Below, piece by piece: positions 1 through 7,171 of a stretch of 54,945 nt of DNA (the first letter of the stretch is position 1; the number at the start of each line of letters is the position of its first letter). The notes under the pieces were generated by a model that had not been told where the DNA came from, ran no database searches, and was given only the letters and a program-made list of their open reading frames with translations. Both the position numbers and the translations under genes were made by a program. The DNA comes from an uncultured Ruminococcus sp. (lineage in GTDB: Bacteria; Bacillota; Clostridia; Oscillospirales; Ruminococcaceae), in assembly GCA_910576995.1 (NCBI GenBank), contig CAJTLC010000017.1:1-54945 (forward strand), given 5' to 3'.

Positions 1-103
1 TGCCGCGATCGTAATTGAACTTCTTCGTTTCCCATTCAAGCGAGCTGCTGCCGTCTGCATAGCCTGTGCTCGTCGTAAAGCATTCCCGATCTCTCTGCGT
101 ATA
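1..103 (-). other. Open reading frame fragment running off the left edge
   Basis: On the minus strand, in the same frame as the upstream 158-residue protein, the sequence after that protein's TGA stays open for 34 codons to the window edge. Its composition looks protein-like (it contains TGYADGSSSLEWETKKF). No start codon with a ribosome site is visible. It could be the continuation of a gene interrupted by a stop codon, part of a downstream gene, or chance. I do not recognise it. Confidence 0.2.
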
Positions 104-580
104 TCATCGGTACATATCGGGATTGATGGTGTATGGTATTTCGCGTTTGTATTCATAATGCATTCTTCCGACTGCGTCGGCAATTATGTCGTACAAATTA
201 TCATCAATATATGCAATTCTGTCTAAATCTACAGGATAATCGTCAGGTAAATCATCATTGTCAATTATAAATTTCGCATATTCACCGCAATATTTAAAGT
301 AATTGAGGGTATCTGTAAATATTTGTTTTTCTTCCTCGCTGAAAAATTTTTCTTCGCACAGCGAATCGCGTATATGAATGCAAAAGTATTCAAACCATTC
401 GTCCCAATTATAATTCCCGTTTCTTTGCGCTTCATCTCTTAATTTTTCACATTCGCGCAGAAGTTCTCCTTGCAGAGAATTTGCCTGACCTGATTCGGGA
501 ATCATATTCTGCATAATATAATTGCATTCGTCAGCATATTTCATTTTATATTTGAATTTTTTTAATTCTTCAAGTTTCAT
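104..580 (-). CDS. Uncharacterised soluble protein, 158 aa
   Basis: The protein is acidic and mostly helical in appearance, with no signal peptide or membrane segment. The N-terminal segment ADECNYIMQNMIPESGQA followed by LQGELLRECEKLRDEAQ looks like a conserved block. I recall similar uncharacterised proteins in ruminococci but can name no function. Small proteins of this kind are sometimes immunity partners of polymorphic toxins; that is only a guess, as no toxin is visible. The start is supported by AAAAGGAG upstream of ATG at 580. It lies 32 bp downstream of the beta-propeller gene in the same direction, so the two are probably co-transcribed. Confidence 0.6.
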   Translation of the reverse strand: MKLEELKKFKYKMKYADECNYIMQNMIPESGQANSLQGELLRECEKLRDEAQRNGNYNWDEWFEYFCIHIRDSLCEEKFFSEEEKQIFTDTLNYFKYCGEYAKFIIDNDDLPDDYPVDLDRIAYIDDNLYDIIADAVGRMHYEYKREIPYTINPDMYR

Positions 581-612
581 AATATACTCCTTTTAAAAGC
601 CCGTATGCTCTG

Positions 613-1635
613 TCATACGATCTCGAAACATTCCGCCTGACCTTTATCGCTAAGCAGGAGCAATTCGTTGTCGCGAACGATGATATTTCGGCAAATTCCC
701 TTTGTTTTCTTTTTTGCCAGAAATTCGCCGCTGTTTTTATCGATGCAGTAGAGATAATTATCTTCCGCCGCAAAGAAGAGCTTTTCGTCGGATATTACGG
801 CATCCGTAGATATTCCGCCGCCAACAGTCACGCGAAATATTTCTTCAAGCTTATTGTCGGAAGTCAGTTTGCAGCAGGTCATATTTCCCGATTTGGAATC
901 GATCACCGATTCCGAATCGCCTATATATAATTTGTTGCCGTCAAATACTGGAATTCTGTATAAATGCCCATTCGCCTTGTTTGTGCATAGCAATTCGCCG
1001 TTTTGCGAATCAAAGATGTAGAATTTCCCGTGGATATGACTGACGAGCAGTCTGTTGTTATCTATAATAACGCAGCTGCTTATCCATTCTTCATTGCCAT
1101 AAGACCAGCGGACTTCTCCCGAAAATTTATCCAGACAGAATACGTGTCCGCCGCTTTCTCCGCAATATATGAATTTATCGTCGTGCAATATATTGCAGTT
1201 GCTTTTTTGATTAAACGATTCGTTTTTCCATATGATCTCGCCCGTATTTTTATTCAGGCAGAAAATACCGTGATCGGATGCGTAAAATCTGTCTCCGTCC
1301 AGAGCCATTTTGAATGAAGCGTTGTCCAAGTTGAGATTTGTCGACCAGCAAATATTTCCGCTCATATCGAGGCAATACGCGATGCCCTTGAACGTCGTGA
1401 GGTATATTTTCCCGTTTTCGTGGATTCCCGCAGTTCTGACAACGTGATTTTCTTCGAATATTGTCCTTGCATTATGGGTTTCAAGATCGAGTTCAAGCAA
1501 TATCGAATTGAATGAACTCGAACCGAAAGTGAGCGAAAAATATAATTTATTTGCCGTCAGGTGATAGTCGTTTGAGATCATGAGATCTCTTAGCCCTTTT
1601 TTATAATTATAGATCCATTTTGACTTTAATTTCAT
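613..1635 (-). CDS. PQQ-type beta-propeller repeat protein
   Basis: About 340 residues made of repeated blades with the pattern Y-C-L-D-x-x-x-G-x-x-x-W (for example YCLDMSGNICW, FCLDKFSGEVRW, YCIDKNSGEFL). This is the signature of PQQ-like / outer-membrane-BamB-type propellers. No signal peptide is visible, so it is probably cytoplasmic, and the PQQ-binding residues of true dehydrogenases are not evident. I chose ATG at 1635 because AAAGG lies 7 nt upstream; a TTG five codons earlier is possible but has no spacing for that site. It lies downstream of dapL behind a hairpin and upstream of an unknown protein. Its role is unknown; such propellers usually mediate protein contacts. Confidence 0.75.
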   Translation of the reverse strand: MKLKSKWIYNYKKGLRDLMISNDYHLTANKLYFSLTFGSSSFNSILLELDLETHNARTIFEENHVVRTAGIHENGKIYLTTFKGIAYCLDMSGNICWSTNLNLDNASFKMALDGDRFYASDHGIFCLNKNTGEIIWKNESFNQKSNCNILHDDKFIYCGESGGHVFCLDKFSGEVRWSYGNEEWISSCVIIDNNRLLVSHIHGKFYIFDSQNGELLCTNKANGHLYRIPVFDGNKLYIGDSESVIDSKSGNMTCCKLTSDNKLEEIFRVTVGGGISTDAVISDEKLFFAAEDNYLYCIDKNSGEFLAKKKTKGICRNIIVRDNELLLLSDKGQAECFEIV

Positions 1636-1656
1636 ATTGTCGCCTTTCAATTACTG

Positions 1657-1684
1657 AAACACCGCACAATAAAGTGCGGTGTTT
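1657..1684 (-). terminator. Hairpin after dapL
   Basis: A perfect 11-bp stem (AAACACCGCAC / GTGCGGTGTTT) with loop AATAAA lies 7 bp past the dapL stop. The T-run is short on the minus strand (TTT inside the stem), so termination may be partial and could let transcription run on into the propeller gene. The ACCGCAC stem recurs at two other places in the window. Confidence 0.6.
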
Positions 1685-1690
1685 ATATTT

Positions 1691-2899
1691 TTATATTGAT
1701 TTTACAAGTTCTTTAAAGCGTTCCATAGCTTCGGCAGTTCGCTGTCTGTCGCCGAATGCCGTCAGTCTAAACCAGCCGTTTCCGTTTTTGCCGAATCCTG
1801 AACCGGGAGTTCCGACAACAGCTGTCTTATTGAGCATGAGGTCGAAAAATTCCCAGCTGTCCATATCGTTCGGGCATTTGAACCAGATATAGGGGGAATT
1901 CACGCCGCCCGTGAATTTAACGCCGAGTTCGGTCATGGTATCGGCGATAATGCGCGCGTTTTCCTGATAATAGTCAATATTTTCATGAATCTGCTTCAGA
2001 CCCTCTTCGGTAAATACAGCAGCCGCCGCGCACTGAACAGGGTAGGAAACTCCGTTAAATTTGCTTCCCTGACGTCTGCCCCAGAGCTGCGCGACAGATA
2101 CGTCCGAGCCGTCGCTTGCCTTAACAATGAGATCGTTTGGAATTACCGTATATCCGCAGCGCATTCCCGTAAATCCTGCCGTTTTGGAAAGAGAACACAT
2201 CTCTATAGCAACTTCCTTAGCGCCCTCAACGCAGTAGATGCTGCGCGGAATTCCGTCTTCTGTGATAAAGGCTTCATAGGCTGAATCATAGATGATAATG
2301 GCATTGTTTTTCTTAGCGTAGTTTATCCATACTTTAAGCTGATCAGCCGTATATACCGAGCCTGTAGGATTGTTCGGTGAGCAGAGATATATGATATCGG
2401 CATGAACGGAATCATCGGGCATTGCCGCAAATCCGTTTTCCTCGTTGGAATCGGCATAGATTATCTTTCTGCCGCACATGAGATTTGAATCAACATAAAC
2501 GGGGTATGCGGGATCGGTAACGAGTATAACGTTGTCGTTGCCGAAAATATCGACAATATTTCCGCAGTCAGCCTTTGCGCCGTCGTTTATTCTGATCTCA
2601 TCGGGCGAAACGTCAGCTCCGAAGCTTTTGTAGTAACCCGAAACGGCTTCGCGGAGGAAATCATAACCTGCTCCGCTGTCCTCGTAGCCCTTGAAAGTTT
2701 CCTTAACTCCCATTTCATCGCAGCCTTTTTTCATAGCGTCGATAACAACGGGGGCGATAGGCAGAGTTACGTCTCCGATACCCATTCTGATAATATCGGC
2801 TTCGGGGTTGGATTCCTTAAAAGCGGCTATTTTCTTAGCGATATTTATAAAAAGGTAATTCTTCTCCAGCTTGAGAAAGTTTTCATTTAACTGCGGCAT
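1691..2899 (-). CDS. dapL: LL-diaminopimelate aminotransferase
   Basis: A PLP-dependent class I/II aminotransferase of 402 residues, the usual DapL length. It converts tetrahydrodipicolinate directly to LL-diaminopimelate with glutamate as amino donor, bypassing the acyl-DapD/E steps. Visible features are the start LNENFLKLEKNYLF, the IGDVTLP motif, SPNNPTG near 174-180, and the PLP lysine in CSLSKTAGFTGMRCGY (K239). The gene overlaps the end of dapF by 13 bp and has AAGGAG 8 nt before its ATG, so it is translationally coupled to dapF. Together they supply meso-DAP for lysine and peptidoglycan. Confidence 0.95.
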   Translation of the reverse strand: MPQLNENFLKLEKNYLFINIAKKIAAFKESNPEADIIRMGIGDVTLPIAPVVIDAMKKGCDEMGVKETFKGYEDSGAGYDFLREAVSGYYKSFGADVSPDEIRINDGAKADCGNIVDIFGNDNVILVTDPAYPVYVDSNLMCGRKIIYADSNEENGFAAMPDDSVHADIIYLCSPNNPTGSVYTADQLKVWINYAKKNNAIIIYDSAYEAFITEDGIPRSIYCVEGAKEVAIEMCSLSKTAGFTGMRCGYTVIPNDLIVKASDGSDVSVAQLWGRRQGSKFNGVSYPVQCAAAAVFTEEGLKQIHENIDYYQENARIIADTMTELGVKFTGGVNSPYIWFKCPNDMDSWEFFDLMLNKTAVVGTPGSGFGKNGNGWFRLTAFGDRQRTAEAMERFKELVKSI

Positions 2900-3768
2900 A
2901 TTGCATTCTCCTTCATTTGGTCAATATATTTGTCTTTTACAGTTCCGTCGCATATAAATTCGGCAGGACCTGTCATCATTACGGTTTCGTCTGATTTATA
3001 AGTTATGCGCAGATCGCCGCCGCGAAGATGAATAAGTATCTCTTCATCGCGCTTGCAGTGACCGTTCAGAACAGCCGCGACCGCCGACGCGCACGCGCCC
3101 GTACCGCAGGCGAAAGTTTCGCCGCTGCCGCGTTCCCAGACGCGCATATTGAGCGTGTGATCGTCTATGACTTCAATAAATTCCGTGTTTATGCGATTGG
3201 GAAAAAGCTTGTGATTTTCAAAATGCGGGCCGAGTTTTTCAAGATCGAGATCGTCAATATTATTCATAAACAGGACGGCATGGGGATTTCCCATAGATAC
3301 GCAGGTGATATTATATTCATCGCCGTTTACCGTAACGGGAACGTTTACAAATCTGTCTGCGCTGCTGTTTACGGGGATATTTTTCGGAACGAGAACAGCT
3401 TTTCCCATATCGACCTGAATAAGCTCAACAGTATTATCGCTGCCGATAAAAAGTTTGAGATATTTTATACCCGAATTAGTTTCGAGAGTTATCTCGGTCT
3501 TATCGGTAAGACATTTTTCGTAAACGTATTTACCGATACAGCGCGTGGCGTTTCCGCACATCATGGCTTCCGAACCGTCGGCGTTGAAAATGCGCATACG
3601 GAAATCCGCTTTGTCGGAAGGCATGATAAGCACAAGACCGTCCGAGCCGATACCCTTGCGTACGTCGCTGAGAACGACGGAGACTTTTTCAGGCTCGCCG
3701 ACTGTTTCATCAAAACAATTTACATAGATGTAATCGTTCCCGATACCGTGCATTTTAGTAAATTTCAT
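2887..3768 (-). CDS. dapF: Diaminopimelate epimerase
   Basis: 293 residues, slightly longer than the usual 270-280. It interconverts LL- and meso-diaminopimelate by a cofactor-independent two-cysteine mechanism. Both catalytic cysteines are present: C71 in MMCGNATRC and C221 in GETFACGTGACAS. The N-terminus MKFTKMHGIGNDYIYVN is typical and fixes the start at 3768; AAAGGA lies upstream. It is the first gene of the dapF-dapL unit, read from a clear promoter at 3807-3835. Confidence 0.96.
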   Translation of the reverse strand: MKFTKMHGIGNDYIYVNCFDETVGEPEKVSVVLSDVRKGIGSDGLVLIMPSDKADFRMRIFNADGSEAMMCGNATRCIGKYVYEKCLTDKTEITLETNSGIKYLKLFIGSDNTVELIQVDMGKAVLVPKNIPVNSSADRFVNVPVTVNGDEYNITCVSMGNPHAVLFMNNIDDLDLEKLGPHFENHKLFPNRINTEFIEVIDDHTLNMRVWERGSGETFACGTGACASAVAAVLNGHCKRDEEILIHLRGGDLRITYKSDETVMMTGPAEFICDGTVKDKYIDQMKENAICRS

Positions 3769-3806
3769 AGCATTAATCCTTTCATTCTCATAATTCTCCC
3801 ATGTTA

Positions 3807-3835
3807 ATTATACATTTTTAGTATAAAAAAGTCAA
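3807..3835 (-). promoter_or_regulatory. Promoter of dapF-dapL
   Basis: On the minus strand TTGACT and TATAAT are separated by exactly 17 bp, about 40 bp upstream of the dapF start. This is a near-consensus housekeeping promoter. Confidence 0.75.
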
Positions 3836-3878
3836 GAATTAACGTTAAGAATTTTCCGAAAGAACTTCTTTCAGAATA

Positions 3879-3907
3879 TTGACCATGGTGAGTAAATATG
3901 ATATAAT
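3879..3907 (+). promoter_or_regulatory. Promoter of glnN
   Basis: TTGACC and TATAAT with 17-bp spacing point toward glnN. The start site would be near 3914, giving a leader of about 165 nt that contains the inverted-repeat element at 3951-4045. The dapF promoter lies back to back with it about 70 bp away. Confidence 0.7.
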
Positions 3908-3950
3908 AGGAAAAAGGCGTTTATTAGAGCCTGAGTTGAGCAGCAGTTAT

Positions 3951-4045
3951 AAGAGCCTGTTCACATAAAAATATAACGCACGTATTTTTGACAAATTTTG
4001 ACGGCTACTGCGCTGAAAAAGCTCACCATACGTGTGAACACGCTC
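3951..4045 (+). repeat. Inverted-repeat (MITE-like) element B3 in the glnN leader
   Basis: The left end GAGCCTGTTCACA and the right end TGTGAACACGCTC are inverted copies with one mismatch. An inner pair CACGTAT / ATACGTG also matches. The interior shares the pattern GCACGT-TTTT-CAAATTTTG with element B2 at 20101-20215, so this is a diverged relative. It lies between the glnN promoter and start codon and would fold in the transcript. Confidence 0.6.
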
Positions 4046-4080
4046 AAAACTCATACTCATATACAGTGGGAGGAAAATAT

Positions 4081-6171
4081 ATGATAAATATTCCGGAGAT
4101 ATTCGGCTGCAATGTTTTTAACGAAACGGTCATGAAAGAAAAGCTGCCGAAAAATATCTATAAAAATCTGAGACGCACCATGGAAAAGGGTCGTCCTCTT
4201 GATATGGAAACAGCAGATGTTGTGGCGAACGCCATAAAAGAATGGGCGCTGGCTCTCGGAGCAACGCATTACACTCATTGGTTTCAGCCTATGACAGGCA
4301 CTACCGCCGAAAAGCATGATTCTTTTATAAGCGTCGGAGCTAACGGTACTGCGCTTATGGAATTCAGCGGCAAGGCTCTCATCAAGGGCGAGCCTGACGC
4401 GTCGTCGTTCCCGTCGGGCGGTTTGAGGCAAACAAGTTCCGCAAGAGGCTATACGGCATGGGATCCTACGTCCTACTGTTTCGTTAAAGAGGGCAGCTTG
4501 TATATCCCTACTGTCTTTGTGTCGTATACAGGCGAAACGCTCGATAAGAAAACTCCGCTGCTTCGTTCTATGGACGCGCTCAGCAAATCCGCCGTTCGCT
4601 TTTTGAAATTATTCGGCAATGAAAACGTTACACGCGTAACTTCAACAGTTGGCGCGGAGCAGGAATATTTCCTGATTGATAAAGAAAAATTTGATCAGCG
4701 CGAAGATCTTATACTTACGGGAAGAACTCTCTTCGGCGCGAAACCGCCAAAGGGTCAGGAACTCGACGATCAGTATTTTGCCAATTTGAAGCCGAGAATA
4801 GCCGCTTATATGGCTGATCTTGACGAGGAACTCTGGAAGCTGGGGATTTATTCAAAAACCAAGCATAACGAAGTTGCGCCTGCTCAGCATGAAATGGCTC
4901 CCATATTTACGACTTCGAATCTGGGTACGGATCAGAACGAACTCGCCATGGAAGTAATGGAAAAAGTTGCGCTCAGACACGGACTGGTATGCCTGCTTCA
5001 TGAAAAGCCGTTTGAGGGCGTAAACGGTTCAGGCAAGCATAATAACTGGTCGATGTCCACCAATGACGGACAGAATCTTCTTGACCCCGGCGATACTCCC
5101 ATGGAGAATCTGCAATTCCTGACGATCCTCTGCGCGCTTATCAAGGGCGTTGACGAATATTCCGATCTCATGAGATTATCTGCCGCTTCTGCCGGAAACG
5201 ATCACAGACTCGGCGCAGATGAAGCTCCGCCGGCTATAATCTCGATGTTCTTGGGCGAAGAACTCGACGCGGTACTCAAAGCTATCGAAGAGGACGGCGT
5301 TTATAAAACTCAGGCGCAGGCATTCGAGATAGGCGTAAACGCGCTGCCGTCGTTCCCGAAAGATTCCACAGACAGAAACAGAACTTCTCCCTTTGCTTTC
5401 ACGGGAAATCGTTTTGAATTCCGCATGGTCGGCTCGTCGGATAATATCGGCTGTCCTAACGCGCTGCTTAATACTATAGTTGCCGAGGAACTGAGCTGGT
5501 TTGCGGATAAACTGGAGGAATTCAAGGGCAGCGAGCGTTTTGAAGCGGAAGTAAAGAATCTTCTTAAGGAAGTGCTGAAAAGTCATCGCAGAATAATTTT
5601 CAACGGCGACGGCTATTCCAACGACTGGGTCATTGAAGCCGAAAGACGCGGTCTGCCGAATTATCCCTCTGTTGTTGACTGTATGCCGCACTATACGGAC
5701 GAAAAAAATGTACGTATACTGCGCAAATTCGGAATTTTCAACAAGGGCGAACTTATCGCGCGTACAGAAATACATCTGGAGAAATATTCTAAAACAAGAC
5801 GTATCGAAGCTCGCACGATGATCGAAATGGCGAGAAAACAGCTTCTTCCTGCCGCTCTGGATTATCTTGACAAGATTTGCCGATCTGTTGCGGCGAAAAA
5901 GGAGATAGGACTGACTGCGCGCACGGAAACGATGATCGCCCAGAAACTCAACGATCTTTGCGACCGTTTTTACGATTCTATCGAGCGCCTCGAGAAAATA
6001 GTTGCCGACGCCTGCGAGATCACAGACGTTCTGAAACAGGCGAAATTCTATCATGATTACGTGCTTGCCGAGATGGATATAATGCGTTCCGTTGCCGACG
6101 AGATAGAGATAAATATGCCGCAGAATCTCTATCCTATTCCTACATATTCCGAAATTATTTATAATGTTTGA
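4081..6171 (+). CDS. glnN: Glutamine synthetase type III
   Basis: A 696-residue GSIII enzyme that makes glutamine from glutamate, ammonia and ATP. The length and the split motif set are those of GSIII, not the 440-470-residue GSI. Visible blocks are GGLRQTSSARGYTAWDPTS, GAEQEYFLID, HNEVAPAQHEMAPIF, KPFEGVNGSGKHNNWS and NRTSPFAFTGNRFEFR, the catalytic and metal-binding core. I chose ATG 4081 because GGGAGG sits 6 nt upstream and the reading frame before it runs through the repeat element B3. It stands alone in its unit; GSIII is common in Ruminococcus and Bacteroides, where it serves ammonia assimilation. Confidence 0.96.
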   Translation: MINIPEIFGCNVFNETVMKEKLPKNIYKNLRRTMEKGRPLDMETADVVANAIKEWALALGATHYTHWFQPMTGTTAEKHDSFISVGANGTALMEFSGKALIKGEPDASSFPSGGLRQTSSARGYTAWDPTSYCFVKEGSLYIPTVFVSYTGETLDKKTPLLRSMDALSKSAVRFLKLFGNENVTRVTSTVGAEQEYFLIDKEKFDQREDLILTGRTLFGAKPPKGQELDDQYFANLKPRIAAYMADLDEELWKLGIYSKTKHNEVAPAQHEMAPIFTTSNLGTDQNELAMEVMEKVALRHGLVCLLHEKPFEGVNGSGKHNNWSMSTNDGQNLLDPGDTPMENLQFLTILCALIKGVDEYSDLMRLSAASAGNDHRLGADEAPPAIISMFLGEELDAVLKAIEEDGVYKTQAQAFEIGVNALPSFPKDSTDRNRTSPFAFTGNRFEFRMVGSSDNIGCPNALLNTIVAEELSWFADKLEEFKGSERFEAEVKNLLKEVLKSHRRIIFNGDGYSNDWVIEAERRGLPNYPSVVDCMPHYTDEKNVRILRKFGIFNKGELIARTEIHLEKYSKTRRIEARTMIEMARKQLLPAALDYLDKICRSVAAKKEIGLTARTETMIAQKLNDLCDRFYDSIERLEKIVADACEITDVLKQAKFYHDYVLAEMDIMRSVADEIEINMPQNLYPIPTYSEIIYNV

Positions 6172-6240
6172 TGATATTTCACTAATTAAAGACTTGCGCG
6201 TATAAAAAAGTTATTAGGACAACGCCGTACAGATTCTTAA

Positions 6241-6762
6241 ATGGATGGTGTGGTATTGAAAATATATTATTTTGTTGTATTTATTTGTGTCAGCGTTTCT
6301 TTCTTTTTTTATATTTCTTTCAGATGTACTATGACAAATTATATCAAGAAAAAATATAAAATTGGAAAAAACAGAATAAAAAAAATGCGAAATGGTAAAT
6401 TGAATCGGTTGTGGTATGAAGAATTTCAAAAACAATATGGTTTAGGAGTTATTTATCATATAAATAAATTATATACTATATTCTTTTCTCTTTCTGTAAT
6501 GATCCATTTGCTGTTTGGAAGGACAAAGATTTTTGCAATTCTATTTTGTATATTGTTTTGTATTGCAAATGTTTTTCTTATTATCCTGGATTTTTTTTCA
6601 AATGCACAAAATTTGATTGAAGAATTTGGAACGATATTTGTTTTTTTCGGAATAAATAAGAGAAAAGGTATTGATTCCATATTATTTCTTCCAATTTTCT
6701 CAATCATGATAGCTATGACAGGCGTAGTGCCTGTAAAAGTTATACTGGAATTTTTTATATAG
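6241..6762 (+). CDS. AT-rich multipass membrane protein, unknown
   Basis: About 173 residues with four likely membrane segments: around residues 5-27, 81-95, 99-118 and 155-171. A basic loop rich in K and R lies between the first and second. The codons are strikingly A/T-rich (AAA, ATA, TTT, TTA) compared with glnN and asnB on either side, which suggests recent acquisition. No strong ribosome site precedes ATG 6241; a TTG six codons in, behind GGATGGTG, is an alternative start. I do not recognise a family. A strong terminator follows at 6806. Confidence 0.55.
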   Translation: MDGVVLKIYYFVVFICVSVSFFFYISFRCTMTNYIKKKYKIGKNRIKKMRNGKLNRLWYEEFQKQYGLGVIYHINKLYTIFFSLSVMIHLLFGRTKIFAILFCILFCIANVFLIILDFFSNAQNLIEEFGTIFVFFGINKRKGIDSILFLPIFSIMIAMTGVVPVKVILEFFI

Positions 6763-6805
6763 CTGTATAGAAATAAAATTCCAATTTATGCGAATAATCG
6801 AATAT

Positions 6806-6846
6806 AGCCCTGAAGCAGTTATCAAAAATGCTTCAGGGCTTTTTTC
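6806..6846 (+). terminator. Rho-independent terminator
   Basis: A 12-bp perfect stem AGCCCTGAAGCA / TGCTTCAGGGCT with an 11-nt loop is followed by six T residues. It ends the unit of the AT-rich membrane protein. Confidence 0.9.
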
Positions 6847-6866
6847 AAAAAAATTTATCTTCATTG

Positions 6867-6895
6867 TTGCAAAACAGGAAATAATGTAGTATAAT
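6867..6895 (+). promoter_or_regulatory. Promoter of asnB-pyrB
   Basis: TTGCAA and TATAAT with 17-bp spacing lie downstream of the terminator at 6806-6846. The predicted start is near 6902, which leaves a leader of about 270 nt before asnB. The leader holds the three hairpins at 7007-7111. I saw no T-box signature and no convincing ORF in it. Confidence 0.65.
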
Positions 6896-7006
6896 AGTTA
6901 AGGAGAATTTATCAAGGCTATTGAATCAATTTTATTATGCTGCCTTATGCAGTGAATACTGTTTCCCTATATCTCCTGCAAAGATGTTATTCTGTTGAAA
7001 TCAACC

Positions 7007-7111
7007 TTGTATTTTCATATCCCTTTATGGGATATGAAAATACAAAAATTGGGTTTCAAAAGGGTGAAGCACCCTTTTGCAGGGGGTGTCAGGGGACAGC
7101 GTCCCCTGACA
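7007..7111 (+). repeat. Three consecutive perfect palindromic hairpins upstream of asnB
   Basis: Hairpin 1 (7007-7045) has 17-bp perfect arms (TTGTATTTTCATATCCC) and a 5-nt loop. Hairpin 2 (7057-7079) has 10-bp arms CAAAAGGGTG with loop AAG. Hairpin 3 (7087-7111) has 11-bp arms TGTCAGGGGAC with loop AGC. The sequence just after, GCAGCACAAGTAAAAATT, recurs at 32142-32159 next to a decayed third hairpin. This looks like a REP-type palindromic cluster inserted in the leader. Confidence 0.8.
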
Positions 7112-7171
7112 TAAAGCAGCACAAGTAAAAATTGATCTGTATAGCTGAAAAATTCTGAGGAGGTCATTTTA

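Noticed and set aside
5176..6054. Long open frame (292 codons) antisense to glnN
   Set aside because: It lies wholly opposite the conserved GSIII sequence and has no ribosome site or recognisable family; a shadow of codon bias.
6218..6233. Half-site resembling the end of element A (GACAACGCCGTACAGA)
   Set aside because: Only about 13 of 16 positions match, there is no partner end nearby, and it could be chance.
6896..7171. Possible T-box or amino-acid riboswitch before asnB
   Set aside because: No T-box sequence (such as GGGTGGTACCGCG) or specifier-loop arrangement seen; only the palindrome cluster.
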